From Saxidomus purpurata (lineage: Eukaryota; Mollusca; Bivalvia; Venerida; Veneridae), in contig JAFMSR010000008.1 in NCBI GenBank assembly GCA_022818135.1, positions 27,936,003 to 28,000,002 on the forward strand: a stretch of DNA of 64,000 nucleotides, written 5' to 3'. The notes beneath the pieces were generated by a model, which saw only the letters and a list, made by a program, of their open reading frames with translations, was not told the DNA's origin and did no database searches. Of this stretch, positions 43,743 through 57,715 are shown piece by piece; the stretch's first letter is position 1; the number at the start of each line of letters is the position of its first letter. A program made the translations under genes and the position numbers.

Positions 43743-46511
43743 AAATAAATTTGAAGATATATGTCGAGACACCGTTCGTTAAATTATGGAGCGGTGTATA
43801 AAATACACAATTTTTTATCAGTATACACATATGACCAGCGACACGGGAAAATGGGCCTTCGGACAGAATACTTGGAAACTAGCTTTCTTGCTTATTTAAA
43901 CAAACAATATTTCAATATCAACATTTTGAAAAAGTATACCTAAGGCGTCATTGTTCACTCTAAAAATGACGTCACATACCACAATTTGACGTACGTTAAA
44001 ACTCACTTTAATTTACATGGGCAGTAAACTATTCCGGTAATCATTTCCTAACAGCATCATTTATTTTTAGTTGCAACATTATATACCCTTTTAATATATA
44101 TCATATTCTGGTGAACTATTTCATGTCTTCTTTCAACGACATGCCTTATTTCAAAGGGTATAGCCAAGATAGAAAAAAGAATCATTTCAAATCGCAGTTG
44201 CCATAGTAATGGTTTTCGAGGGTTTTGAAGCAAATAGTATGTTTCTGTTGAGGAAAATATAGTGGCTATAAGTTTTTTCATTGGTTTTGCATTTAAAGAG
44301 GGTGACAAAAATGTAAATTTTATGGGGACTTTTTATCAAGTACTGTCGAATAATGTCACAACTGTCCGAAGGTACATTTTCGCGCGTAGTACGTTACTCC
44401 TAGAGGTAAGCCTTGTTAAAAAGTGATGTTACAGGATTTAGTTACCTGTTTAGTTTTGTAATCATTAGCACCATCTTTAGTTTTGTGTATTGAAAACACA
44501 TTTTCAAACTGTATAATTTATGTTTAAATAAATTTTTAGCTTTTTGTCAGGCGCTACTATTGTACATTGTAGTTTATTCAACTCTAAACTTATTTTAAGA
44601 AATTGTTGTTTCAACCATATGATAAATCAAACCGAATAAACAAGAAATGTTGGCTATTAAAAAACTTCGCTTTAACGCAGGAAGCATGTACAAAACAATT
44701 AATTGCTTGACATCCGCTTCACAACCCAAAAGTAATTATTTTGATTTGCGAACTGTTACACGCCATTTCGCAATTATAAAGCAGTTTGATTCTCTCAGTG
44801 CATACAGCAGTCATCAAAATAGACTGATAACCAAGTGAGACTGCGAATGAAGACAAATGGTAAAAGTGACATCAAACAAAATATTAAAAGCCAGGAAACT
44901 AGTTTAAAACACGAAATGGGTAGAAATGTGTCATTCACTTCATTGATTAAAATGCAGTCTTGTAACCTCTTTGCGTTGCACTGAACAATTTAGTCTCCGC
45001 AATGTGAGTGGAGCATTCATGCGTCTTTGAAAGAAATTCACTTAAAGAATGCCAATAAGGAGTAATTGATCTTCACAGCCTTCCTTTATAATCCTATCGT
45101 AACCAATACTGTAACTGTTAAATGTTGATTTTAGACAGTTTCACCTTCTCATCAAGTATCAATTTATTAAAACTTCTAGATGAATTTATCGAAATGTAGA
45201 CAGACGTACAATATTGTTTTTGAAATCATAGTCAAACTACACTTGTTTCTGTGTTTCATGTAACATTTACTGACATGTTATTACAATCCTAAGAAAGGAC
45301 AAACAAACGTGGCTAAAATGGGACTGCAAAATCGCAACCAGGGAATAATTATATGTGATATTAATTAGAAGTTCAATTTTTTATGATTTTATGATATTCT
45401 ATATGTTGTCAACACTTGTATTACTTAAAAACTAAATATTTCATAAAAGAATTTGCTTTTTTGTAAATATCGAGATATTTGTTTCTTTACAAACACGTCA
45501 TCTTTCCTTTAAATTGATGTGTTACATATAAATTCCTCTACTACGTGATATAATGTCTTGTGTCTTAGCGTACACGGTAATATTGTATCTAAATTGTATC
45601 AATCACAGTATTCTGTTGAAATATGGACGCACTATTTACTCATCAGGTAGATTAGAACATGCACATGCTGCTGTGGTTGACAATGAGCAATTGGTTGCAC
45701 GATCGGCTATTCTGGGTGATATTGCAAAGGCGGACGACGTCCTAGTCTTAACATACTTGCAGACTGTCAAAAGCTCAAGTTACAAAACTAATCTATATTA
45801 TTGAGTGTTAAATCCAATGTTTATGCGAAAAGGAATGCTGCTTTTACTGGTTTGAAAGACAGTCACAGTTTATATGAATGTAGTTTATATACATTTCAAA
45901 CTGCAGACCTGATGCTGATGCTACATTGTGACATTTGCTCGAGTCAAATCCCATTTATATCCCATTCAATGATTTATATTCCGTACTAGAAATGTGTCCT
46001 GCTTTACATGTCCCACAAACGGTGCCTCTGAGCAGGGTTAGAACGTCCAGAATATCTAGTGAGCTAATAATTCGTCTTTAAACTACTCTCGGGAAACAAA
46101 GACAATAACTATTTTCACTAACGCACTTTATCGCGCAAACCACCCTTTAAGATTCATTGTTTACACGGGAATTGCATCCTATTCATTTTTTGTTTCGGTA
46201 CGCTACGTCTGTCGAAAGGATATGTATTAAATTTATCGAGGTATTCTGTTTTCCATTTACATGCTTGCTTTATTTTTTTTTTTTTTTGCATTTATATCAT
46301 TTCAGACGTATACATTGATTTACTGTTGCTGCATAATATTTGTTATCTTTCCTAAGCATATTCACTAGCCATTTAACATGTAGTTGAACTTAATGTCATT
46401 ATTTCGGTACTGTCATACATTTGTATTCGGTGATATGGCTGGCGGTTACACCCCTCTGAAAAACTAATTTCTATCTCGTTAGTATTGTGTTTTTTTTCTG
46501 AATGCTATGTC
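43743..46511. other. Unassigned DNA with weak frames
   Basis: No supported gene. A TGACGTCA site lies at 43967-43974. The frame at 45553-45804 (+) has a stretch of less biased composition ('RLEHAHAAVVDNEQLVARSA') that could be exon-derived, but I recognise no family. A T-run is at about 46270-46286. Confidence 0.4.
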
Positions 46512-46748
46512 TTAAAGCTGCTCGCTTTCAGATTTTGGTAAGGAAAATAAAGTTCCCAAAACTTCAACGATTTCGAAATTCCAATATGGCCATATAGCGC
46601 TGCGGTGCGATTAATCCAAACCCTACCAACATTTTCGATGGAATTTTACAAATTGGTATCTATGTTTTTACATTCATCGTTGATTTGCATTAACTTTTAC
46701 ATTTTATTATTGAAATATTTTTTCTGAAATGTGAGCGAGCAGCTGTAA
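46512..46748 (+). mobile_element. MITE G, short complete copy
   Basis: TTAA 46512-46515 then 'agctgctcgctttcag', ending 'gtgagcgagcagct' near 46745. The internal 'tgcggtgcgattaatccaaa' and 'tttcgatggaattttac' match the 32.45-kb copy. Confidence 0.75.
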
Positions 46749-49700
46749 TACAGCCCTTCAATTTTATCAAAATACATATAATCTCACTTTATCGTTCCAA
46801 ACAATGGTTTTCTTTTTCGTTATATCACGTGTCTTTACATTGTAATGGCAATCTAATATATTTGTTTTTACTTTTCATATAATTCGTTGGCATAGCTTTG
46901 AAAAGAGACTGATTAAATTACCGGTGACCAATTTGAAATTAGCTATGACTTTTTAAGAGAACATTATAGTATCAGATCGTGCAAGTTTAAAAAAAAATTC
47001 CACAGTCGGCGATAACTGATTGGACACAGGCAAGAGTCATAATTCGAGGCTACATATTTACGCTGACAGCGGCGATCAAAAAATGAGTTAACTATGGATT
47101 GATATTGGACGAATGTTATATTTAAAGTTCATTTTCATTTTTTTGTCTGAGGTATTATCTATTTTTCGTGTCTACTGTTTTATAACTTAATGCATCAACT
47201 TCACGTACAGACAATCTACTGACAAAAAGCAATTAGGCAGATATATATCATGGAGATATTGATCACTTCTCTTTTGCAGTTCGCAATTAGTCTATGTAAT
47301 ACGGTGGTTATGCAACGGTCTACGGTAATCATATAATCCTTCACAAAACACTGTTTCCATTGAAAGTCTTCTGCTTTGTAAACATGACATGCAATTTATG
47401 GTTTTAATACAAATTTCGCCGCTAACACCTTTACAGCCATCGTTTAAGACTCTTACACCCTTAAAGCCATCTCGGCGTGGTTTGAGATGCAACGCATTTG
47501 AATTTCTGAAACAAAAAATAACAATGGAAATATTACTATAATTTCCAAACTAATGGTTGAGTCAGAGTGGTTGCAAGAATCCAAACATAGACTCGGTTTC
47601 AATCTCTGTTCCATGCATATTCCTCCCATGACATGTAGCTTCAGACCCCTGTGACATTTCACTTTGTTTTAAACACGCAACATTACTTTCTTACTTTTTT
47701 TTATCAATTAAATGTTTTTTAAAACTAACTAAGAAGAAAAAATATGTTGGTTGACAAAAGCCAATAGTTACTATTTTTCGTTGTAAGGTGGTATTTTTGT
47801 AACAATCGTGACGTTTTTGTGTAAAACTATAGCTGATCAAGTTTCATGAATATGAAAAGCTATTAAGTGTTAAATGCAAACGTGACGAATGCACAACTTG
47901 CAATTTTCTGTTGTTTTTTAATAGTTTTAGAATGGAAATATGCCATCAGGAAAAATAAATGCCATTCAAACTGACCAGGCATTTTAAAATGAAAATAACA
48001 TGAACATCGTGAGCATTTCAGAACTTTCTAAATCATCCATTATTATAGAACGACGAAAATCAATTCATTTAAAATTATAGTGACACGATTCATAACTAGC
48101 CTTGGCGCTGTATGTATTTTGCATATAAACAATTAGGGAAAAAACACGTTCTGCACGGTATCAACAATGTGGAGTGTGTTTACGTCATTCCTAAATGATT
48201 CGTAACGGAGAGATAAGTATCGAAATCAGCCAGAGCTTTCCAATCGAGATCAAATTTTCGCGTTTATGTCGCTTTGCATGCGTAATTTCATTTCTTTCAA
48301 ACATTTCCCAAGAGTCTTACGATAAACAGAAATTTTCCTGGACGATACTTTAGCAGTAATTGTCAAGATAGTAAAAGATTTAATAATTTAACAATATTTA
48401 TCTGTTGAAGCAATAAACATATTGACAACATATTTTAAAACGATAACGATAAGTGCTTCTCAAAAAGCATGTTACTAGTACAGACAATTAAAAATTGAAC
48501 ATATTCGTCAAGATACCGTCAGTAGTTCGGATGATTATGTAAGGATGTCAGATACTAAAACACGATTGTCTCACTGCCTTTTGTTTGTACCATGTGCTAT
48601 TCGGTACGATATAATCAGCAGTACTTAAAACGTACATTTAGCCGCTGTATACATGGTAATGTGGAATCAAGCAGCACTAATGAGATGAATGACAACCACG
48701 CAAAGAAGCGGTATTTAGATATCCCACAACCTCTCGAGGCAAAAATGTAGAAAAATCTACTAGGACACCGTATCTAAATGCTTAAAAATACCTTGAATTA
48801 TACCCGCTCTAAACCTAAATATATACAATGTATGTTACTTAAAGGTTCATTACTAACACCAAAAAATGACATACTGCATCAAATGTTACCGTATTGTGTT
48901 GAAAATTTCAGTTTAACAAAAGAATTAATAAATTTTATTTTGCCTTTTCAGAAACGAAAGTAGATTTTCCAGTTTTCAAATATCTTTGTTATCATCCAGA
49001 AATCTCTTAAGAGAGAAATAGGTTGTACATAAATAATCATGTCTATTTTGAATTATAATTGAATAATTTACTTCCAATGATGTGCAAAGTATATCTCTGA
49101 CTGTTTATATAATTCAGTAAAGCGAACCTAGGATAAAAAGACCATCCAGGTCAATGTAAGGAAATACACAAATATTCACTCGTTATTTTACTACATAAGA
49201 CTACTATACTACTGCTACAACTAGACTAATGCTAAAACTACTAGTAAGACTACTTTTCTGTTTGTATAGTGATCAAAATAGTGTACAATATATAATGTAA
49301 AGTCCTGAATCAGCAAGGCAACCTTGCGAGGAATTAATGGCGGTTTAAAAGGATCTTTTAGTGTATACACAATTCGTGCAAGGGAAATTTAACACAAATT
49401 TAACAAGAAAATAATGCGCGGTACAACACAAATAATCATGTTAAGTAAATAGTCATTTGTAATTGGCTATCTGAAGTGTAAAACTGTTTGATTGGATAGA
49501 GATAACGGTAGGCAATGTAACCAAACAAAAATAAGGTGGAAAATGTGCATGAATCTTTCTTGTGTAGGTAAGTGTGCATAGGGTTTAGACAACCATGTAC
49601 GCAATTCTATAGTTTACAAAATGCCATACACTTATTTGGTATCAAATTTGCTAGCAATACTATCGCCTGGAGTCTCTCTTGTTTGCTCTGGTGTAGCATC

Positions 49701-50260
49701 GTTATTTGTAATAAACTTTGCAATACTAGCATTATGTGATTTATTGTTAGGACGAACGTTCTAGATACTGATACGACATTAAAATCGCAACTGAGTGCAA
49801 CTGAATGGTATAAGTGTAGAATTATGTGCTGAAAATTTGACAAACATTGGTCGACTTGTTATACAGTTACACGAGAAAGAGTCATGCTTCAGACTGAGTA
49901 ACTTTTCCTTGGCGATGAAATATGTTGCCCTTTGCCATAGAAAAAGTATATGACAAAATTCGTGCAAATGTGCATTGTACTCTGAAAGTATAAATGACAA
50001 GTAACTTCCGTGATCATCTGTAACAGAGATGAAGTGCAAATATACATGTAACTATGTGTCTAAGTCGAAAAATCTTTCAAAGGAAATTGACGTCATGACA
50101 CGAAATAAAAATTTCAATCTAAAAAAGGATTTTACATGCATGCAAATGAAGGTTGTGATTGTGGCAATGAGGCAGCTATTTATACTGAACGATAATGGTT
50201 TAATGATGCATTAAAGCATTGTTTATTACTCATCTAGTTTGTTCTAACAACCGTATATAA
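46749..50260. other. Mostly unassigned AT-rich DNA
   Basis: Contains a decayed second copy of repeat Q at about 48830-49195 (reverse reading 'VFPYIDLDGLFILGSLY' then stop). A TGACGTCA site lies at 50088-50095. Open frames at 47292-47662, 49607-50039 and elsewhere are short and unsupported. Confidence 0.45.
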
Positions 50261-50261
50261 T

Positions 50262-50530
50262 GATACCCCCGCGGGATTCAGAGTGTATGTCCGTCTTTCT
50301 GTCTGTTTGTCTGTAGACACAATCTTGAGCGCGCTTCATCTCCATAACCTTTGACTTCACAGGAGTGACTAGTACCAAATTTGCCCTCTGATGTGGCCCT
50401 TTTCTTATTCAATATTATAGTGTACATAGATATTCTTTGCGAGCTTCATCTCCAAAACCCCTGGACAAAATTGAATGAAACTTGACGGAAGAGATTGGTA
50501 CCAAGCCTTGCTGAACATAATTTCGACAGT
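50262..50530 (-). repeat. Tandem-core repeat P (reverse), short copy
   Basis: Starts with a terminal 'gatacccccgcgggat' motif and 'tccgtctttctgtctg', followed by two related units with 'gagc(g/t)..cttcatctcca' and 'ttggtaccaa'. This is the same end-microsatellite-core plan as A to D, read in reverse. Confidence 0.55.
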
Positions 50531-51494
50531 CTTCTTTCAGACTGTTTTTCATTGAGGTCGTTTGTTTACTTTCACTACAATATACAAAACCATAATTGCA
50601 GAATTGAATGAATTTTTTGGTAAAAGTGTTTGGTAAAATGACTACAATCATAATGCTTTTAAATTAATGGATTGCTGGTACGAAAGTTGAATACCACACC
50701 GGACAGATGCAGGTGATTCCAATGATTTTGCCTTTATGGGTTTATGTTGCTAACGCTATTTGACGGTAACTATTGGCAAATGATTGTTTTTGGCTTTTCT
50801 CAATTTATTCTCTTTTTTAAAAAAATAATTGAACTGTTACACTGAAGCAACTGACATTGTACCGAAACACGTTGTCACAGTGATAATTTGTACCCTTTTT
50901 CTCATTACATTTTCATTACAAATTGTTATAGTTTTTTGTATTTAATGTGCACACGGGAACGAAATGTTGAAACAAAACACAGAATAATTGCGATCTTAAT
51001 GAAAATGTGATGTATGACTGTGCAAGCAAAGCAGTGCTTGTTAAATCGTGAAACACGAAACAAAATTACATAGTACAAGATAGCTAACGAATCAACTGAG
51101 TTAAAATTTACTTTAATGCAACACAAATGCGCAGTGATCAATCAAGCTCAATTTTTAAATTACCGGTACATGTAACATGTACTATATATTTGCAATTCTA
51201 AAAACTAAACACGCTTTTAATCATCGTGTTAGAAATGATGTTGAATATTTTAGCTAATTCATACTGGTATGTTTTTGCAGTATTTTCTGGTTTGTTTCAT
51301 TTCCTGTATATTATATCGTATTATGTTCCTTTTGCTGTCAAATATCTTTTAAACTAACAAACAATAAGCTCAATTATAGCCGAAAACACAATTCTCAGCC
51401 AGCATCATAATCCTATAATCTAGTTGTATACCGAGCGCAATTTATACATATCAGAAATAAACTTTTTGAGACAATATACATCTTTAGAAATGAT
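50531..51494. other. Unassigned AT-rich DNA
   Basis: Nothing recognised. Short reverse frames at 50415-50651 and 50926-51141 lack motifs. Confidence 0.45.
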
Positions 51495-51711
51495 TCAGAA
51501 GTAAAAATGTAGGAAGGAATTTGCAAAATTCGATTGAAAATGCTGGTTTTACGGCACCGCTACTTTATAACTTTATATTGGAATTTCAAAAGCGTTTGCA
51601 ACAGTTTTTTATTTGGTAGCGTATTATTTAAATTCTATAGATGTAAAGATATAATTATGTTCTAAAATATGTTATTTTTATACACAGAAATCTGAGCGCA
51701 AGCAGCTTTAA
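51495..51711 (-). mobile_element. MITE G, reverse partial copy
   Basis: Reads 'gtaggaaggaatttgc', 'cgattgaaaatgctgg', 'cggcaccgctac' and 'tttggtagcgta', ending 'tctgagcgcaagcagct' with TTAA 51708-51711. The other half is lost. Confidence 0.7.
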
Positions 51712-54186
51712 ATCCAGTTGAGCAATCATGTATAAGCCGTTGGCATTTTAGTTCTACTTTATATTGTCTTTTAATATCAAATACATACATTCCATTATTA
51801 AATAATATGAGTACTTTCGTGATAACTTCAATATATAAAAAATTTAATTATCGTATTGGTAACACAACATAAAGATATATTAGCCCATTTTATGAGATAT
51901 AATATTCTTGAATTACGAAAAGGCGGAAGTAGTAAAATGTTAATTGTCATAAAATATCGCTTAGACAAGCAATTAACTTAATCAATATAGATGCGATTCT
52001 AAATTGACAATTTAGGTTATAAATTCTTAAAACCCAATAGTTTTTCTCTTGTACATGTTGAAATACTTAAAAGATATTCAGTGTTAGCTAGGAAGGTAAT
52101 ACTTTTTTACCTCTAATTATGCTCGAGTTACATTGTACGTCAAAACACAGTCTACATATTTGTTAAGGACATAATATATATCAACACTTTGTCATTGAAG
52201 CATACTTGTGTAAGAATTATGTGTATAACACATTTTAGAGTGTTTTTACTCTATCTTAAACGTCTACCTCATATGACATCATAATCATCACAGGTTGTAT
52301 AGTTTTTTCATCATCATTAAATCGAACACTTTTCAATCTAACAGCACGAAAACAAAAAGGCAAATAAAACTAAAACTATATTCTAGTAGTTTAAGACAAA
52401 CTTATGAAAATGATATTTCTAATATTGCCGATGCAAATTAATTTAGAGGAGCTCTCCTTTATTTAGCGTCACACGTGGTCTCATGCAATAGTATTGAAGC
52501 TGTCTTTATCATAAACATGAAAAACAAGTCTTAAAAGTTTTGTATAAATGGAATCCTTTTACCGCAACTAAATTAATGCTAATTCTAAAACACGCGGCAT
52601 TTGTCTTGCAGTATGATTGTCCTTTACGTGACTGCGTCAATGTGGAAAAGATTAAAATGGTCTTTGGAAGAGGATGATTAATGCGTCAAGAAAAAAAATA
52701 CAAAAATACAATGATTGGGCATGAACATGCAACATTGATCATTTTATTTGTGTTTGCATTGTTTAAAAAAAAGGAAACATTGACAAAGCTAATTCAGATA
52801 TTTTAGGTAAAACAAATGTATTGTGAAACACAGCTTAGATTAATTGACATTTTCGAACGAATTTAATTCACTATTTCACTCTGCTGGATCGTTAGCAAGT
52901 TGCGGCTAAGCATTTTCCAATTTAGAATACGGACGTAAGGTAGCTTTGGCGCAACTTACTAACAAACAATCAGAATGGAATAGTGCTCCAATATTTCAAA
53001 AGATATAAACGCAGATACATTTAAGAAAGCTCATCTCAAAATTTTTGGCTCGTCATCGTATTTTGTTTGAGATAAGCATGACGAGATAGGTAGGTTAAAA
53101 CAACAAAAGGCCGTTATCTTTTTATAAAAAGATGTACTGTATCCATGTTATTATATCAGCGCGAAAAGTGTCATTTTCTCCCAAATCAGCTTGTAATATT
53201 ACACTATCATCTGTCTGAATCTGACATTTTCAAATAGACAACCAAGGTATTATATTCAATACTACAAAATAGTTCATTGGCTTTGTGTATTGAGAAAATT
53301 GTAGTGGTCCAAATACAACGAGCAATATTTTCTTGGACTCTTGCGTAATATTTTATCAGTCAAAATCATTTGCCACAAAACACTTTCCCGTAAGATTTTG
53401 CTATCGGAATATTAAAGCATTGTGGTCTGATATTTTAAATTAAGACACGTAGAGAATAGCAATTGTATGATGTCTTAAGGAAGATAATTTATAAATATTT
53501 AATGCTGTTTTCATCTTCTACTTTATATACCTCTTTTTTGCACATTGATTGCAATACGATGTCAAAGCTACTTATAACCTATCAAATTATGGCCATTTAA
53601 TAGACGTTATCGTTTGTGTTCGTAAAGTTATAATAAGAAATATTCAACAATCGTTCCTACTTTAGTTACTTCTACGAAAGAGAAGACAATATACCTAAAA
53701 TCATTCCTTGAATATTTTTTAGATAATTCTTATTAATTCATCATTAAGTCAGATATTTCAAGATAATATATATAAAGACAAACTTCAAATGGCAGTGCTG
53801 TGCTGTATGTCTCGCTTAAGTGCCGTTTCATTATGCAATGCATTTGTTGGATGCAAATAATGTATCAGTGTGTTTTGAAGTTGAACAAGAATTGCCTACA
53901 TACTTGAATAGTGTTGTACATATACCCTTAGCCATTCTAGTTGGCTGCCGTTAAATCTAACCGGTATATATTGCATTTGCTTTGGAAGTACAATATAACC
54001 ATAAAAATGAGCTTGTTCCCCCTATAAACACATTTCAGGTGAATCTGTACCCATATTGAATCACGTGTACTATGGGTAAACGTACATGCACGAGAAAACA
54101 TAACCGAATTAATCAGTAATACGTAAAAGCAGTAAACATGTCTCTAAAAACGTTAAGTGAACGCATGTTAATATGCGTTGTAATGC
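51712..54186. other. Unassigned AT-rich DNA
   Basis: No gene, RNA or repeat structure recognised. Confidence 0.45.
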
Positions 54187-54335
54187 CATGATTTATTTTG
54201 CCGTAGGCGATGACAACTTGCGAGCTGCATAAAATATTCAGATATGTTACTGCAAAGATAATGGACAAGTCATGATTTATTTTGCCTTAGGCGAAGACAA
54301 TTTGCGAATTGGATAAAATATTCAGATAATGTAGA
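54187..54335. repeat. Diverged 84-bp tandem duplication
   Basis: 'catgatttattttgcc' starts at 54187 and 54271, with 'taggcga(t/a)gacaa' and 'ataaaatattcagata' following in both. The copies differ at several sites, so this is older than the 86-bp duplication at 27.8 kb. Confidence 0.75.
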
Positions 54336-54781
54336 ATGTCTACCTTTGCACATACATAATTCAAACTATTTTAGTTAAGTTTGTTTGGATTTGCAAATAC
54401 GACGACCATTTCTATGTGTCAAACTGGTAGGGTCCAGAGACGTAGAGAAAAAATTAAAACATGGAAATAAAACAGCCTTTTATTCAATTAATTTTGAAAT
54501 TATTATGTTTTGGTCATTAACTTGATTGCATCATTGAGCTGAACAAACTGATTACTCGCTTGTGGCATTCTTTTATTGCTTTCTGTCAACTATGCACAAC
54601 AAATCACCTAACCCCATTGATACACGCAACATAACAATGTCTAAAGCTGAAATGTTTAAAAAAAAACAACGCAAATAGAAGACAGCATCATGGTTATATT
54701 ACTGTATTTTTAATTGTACTGATTGTTAACACCGTCCACTTGCATTTAAGCCTTTCCAGAGGGTCATATTCACCCTTTATT

Positions 54782-54842
54782 CGGTTAAGGGGGTCTAACC
54801 GAACGTTTCAAAGCGTACTAACCGAACATTTCCAAACGCACT
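54782..54842. repeat. Repeated CTAACCGAAC motif
   Basis: CTAACCGAAC starts at 54795 and 54818, each followed by a related tail ('gtttcaaagcg' and 'atttccaaacg'). An inverted relative 'ttcggttaag' lies just upstream. It sits about 350 bp upstream of the transposase pseudogene. It may be a remnant of that element's subterminal binding sites (inference). Confidence 0.45.
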
Positions 54843-55184
54843 ACATAGTTTATACTGATAAATAATACTCCATGCCAGCTAAGTTATGTTTATTTCTGGA
54901 CAATTATAATACATAAGTCAAGAAAATATAGTTGAATCACTGATTTTATGCTACGCTGAAAACAAGACAAAAATATATTTTACAAGAAAATCGGTTTTGT
55001 CTTTAAGATATGAGACAACTATGTAATTTGATACTTTAGCCGGCTTTCGCTGCTATTGGGTTCTTTGAAGTATTTTAATAGTTTAACTATATAATAAATT
55101 GTTGAAAAATCTTTTCCAAATAAATATCAAGATTTAGGTATCGAACAACTAGATCTGCATAATTGGTTTATAATATGAGAAATG

Positions 55185-56620
55185 CTCTTTCAACTCAAGG
55201 AGTTAAACATTCCATATTCTACACTTAATGATCACTTGAATGGTAAATATGCAGGATATGATACTCAATTTGGTCAAAAAGGAATGTTAGCTACACAAGA
55301 TGAGCTGTCCATAGTCAATTAGTCAACATTTCATTCATGGCATCTCGGGGTGTTCCACTGACTACGCCTATGTTAAAACGTATTGCATATGGAATTATAA
55401 TGCGGCAGAATGAATAGTGCTAGCGGTCCTTCAGATAACTGGATTAGGAGATTCTTGAAGAGGAATTCTTATCTTACTGTCCGCACTTCCCACCTATTGG
55501 AACGCGAGAGAGCTATTATTTCACAAGATGTTGTTGACACATATTTTAATCTGCTGTCTGAAACTTTTGACAAATAACATAAATGACCCATCCAGAATTT
55601 ACAATGGTGACGAGTCTGGATTTTCAGGGATTAATCTTGGAAAAAAGTAATTGTTCCAAGAGGTACTTGACGTGCAAACCAATCTGTAGTAAACATGACA
55701 GGTCATATAACCTTGTTGAACGGTATTTCTGCTTCAGGCCAGACTTCTCCACCTTTGCTCATATTTAGACAATGCCTAAAAGATCTTATAGAGAGGGGTT
55801 GCCTGATAGCTGGTATTTTAGAAGCACAGAGAAAGGCTACGTAACAACTGAGTTATTTCTTGAATGGTTCTTACATTCTTTTGTTCCTTACATTGGTGAG
55901 CGCAGGCCTGTTCTGATAATTCTTGACAATCATTCAACACATTTGTCAAAAAACTTTATAGATGCTGCTAATGAACATAACGTCGATTTGTTGAATCTCC
56001 CAGCTCATTCATCGGATTTGTTGCAGCCACAAGATGCATGTTATTTCCATGTTCTGAAACAAAAGGTTGCAGACATGTCAGTTGAAGATGGATACCTGGG
56101 AGTGAAAACGTTGCCTAGGAGTCTGTTCCCGAAACTTCTGCATCAGGCTTTTAACAGAATTCTTGGCACTACCATTTGCTCAGCTTTCAAATGTACTGGG
56201 ATCTTCCCACTTGATAAAACAGCTGTCAGCGCTCTCGTGTCTGCAGTTTCCCACAGGTCAGAGAAAACGCAGTCTATGACTAAATGCAGTTGTACAGCCG
56301 ATCTTTGTGAAACTTGTGGTCGTTCATAAGAAAACGTGCTTGTGAAGCTTGGCATCGTTTCTTCTGATCTTGCAGCTATACTTATCGAACCTCCTGCACC
56401 TAAACTAAAATCCAAATGCCCAAGTTCTAAACGGAACACTTTCACCAGTGCAAGGACTGTGTTGTCTGAACCTACCAAAAAGAAAAAGTCATCTACATGT
56501 CATGTATTGGTTGAGCTGAAACCTGAAAACAAAAATAATATCAAACAGGGAATGCCACGTACCAAAAACGCAGCCTCCCCAAAACGAGCCCCACAGCACC
56601 CAGAAGTGCACACCACCACC

Positions 56621-56683
<63 letters not shown>

Positions 56684-57056
56684 CACACACACACAATCAT
56701 GTACACACACACATATACACTACCAACACACACTAGCATACAAGGCAAACACGCGAGGACAAAACGAACAATAAAAGGAACACAGTGGGGCACCGCCTTG
56801 GAACGGTCAGTGGGGGAGCTTAAACCGGTTTATGGTGCGCACCCAACCTCACTCTTACCCCCACCATGTTCCAAAGTCACAGGACAGTGTAAATAAAAGT
56901 AATCCCTGCTAAAATACTGAAAAGTCGCATGCTGTTGAGTACAACCAAGCAGAAGTTGTCCTATGCGTTGTATGTATGATGCAAGATATAGATGGATACT
57001 TCTGGGTAGGGTTTGACTCATGTGACAAAAGGTTTCACTATGAATTTACCATGTGA
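55185..57056 (+). pseudogene. Pogo/Tigger-type (DDE_1) transposase pseudogene
   Basis: Pieces in several frames follow family order. 'ELNIPYSTLNDHLNGKY' (55194 on) is the Psq/CENP-B N-terminal helix-turn-helix. 'GPSDNWIRRFLKRNS' (55416-55577) is the second, Tc5/CENPB-type DNA-binding region. 'RIYNGDESGF' has the first Asp (55609-55611). 'LIILDNHSTH' has the second (55925-55927) and 'LLQPQDACYF' the third (56033-56035), 35 residues on, so the catalytic triad is retained. The longest intact piece is 55772-56329 (186 codons). Stops and frameshifts separate the blocks, and TGA interrupts 'VIVPRGT'. Element E sits at 56527-56893. Beyond it, 'CVVC...DSCDKRFHYEF' (about 56964-57046) looks like the zinc-finger tail of related transposases, with a final Cys changed to Phe. 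TIRs were not found. Confidence 0.85.
56527..56893 (-). mobile_element. Retroposon-like element E inside the transposase
   Basis: Reverse complement of E: 'aatatcaaacagggaatgcc' at the tail end, 'gcctccccaaaacgagcccc', an expanded (AC)n tract (about 56624-56680), 'aaccggtttatggtgcgcac' and 'aaagtcacaggacagt' at the E 5' end. It is slightly longer than the 15.5-kb copy because of the AC tract. The 186-codon frame at 56336-56896 is transposase sequence running into this insertion, not one protein. Confidence 0.8.
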
Positions 57057-57715
57057 TGTCCAAACTGGTGTTTACTTGAGCCTGCTTATCACTAGTAAAT
57101 GGCTTTGTAGGTACTGTACAGAAGAGTGAAAACAAACATTCATGTGCGTGTATATCTGTTAAACTGTTTAAAAATTGTTACAAGTTGACTGTTTTGAGTT
57201 TATTAACTGACAAATTATCATTAGAAATATTATTTTATGTTATCATTATACTCAGTATATGCACCCTACCCAGAAAACAAGAAAAAAGAAGACACCACTT
57301 GAGGTATGTTATATTATATTAACTTATTTTGCTAAGAATGGTTGTAAATCTGTACTTTTTTGCAGTTCAGAGACATTGATAGTATGTAGGTTTTTACCTT
57401 TTCAAAAAAAATAAAATCGTAAGGCAGTTCGATACTGTCTGTAAAACCGGTGATTGTGCACCTGTCGCGTCGGCGTTATGTAATAACTTGGCCCCGCTGA
57501 GTGATTTACACTGCAGTGTTATTTTCCCAGGTCACGGTAAATTGACAGGTGAAGGTCAGTTCTTAAAATGCATCGCGCAAAATAGATAAGAAAATTTAAC
57601 TTCATAAGATATACAACAATGTATGTAACAATTTAATTATTTTGATCAACCATGTGTAGGGATAGTCTACATTAAATACAAATTAATAATTGTTTTTTCA
57701 ACTACGCTAATAAGT
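57057..57715. other. Unassigned DNA after the transposase
   Basis: May include the 3' end of the transposon, but I could not identify an inverted repeat matching the upstream side. Confidence 0.4.

Noticed and set aside
56489..56793. Reverse frames encoding Val/Cys repeats
   Set aside because: They translate the AC/GT microsatellite of element E.
56336..56896. 186-codon forward frame as one protein
   Set aside because: A composite: transposase sequence up to about 56526, then element E in reverse including a Thr-His run from the AC tract.
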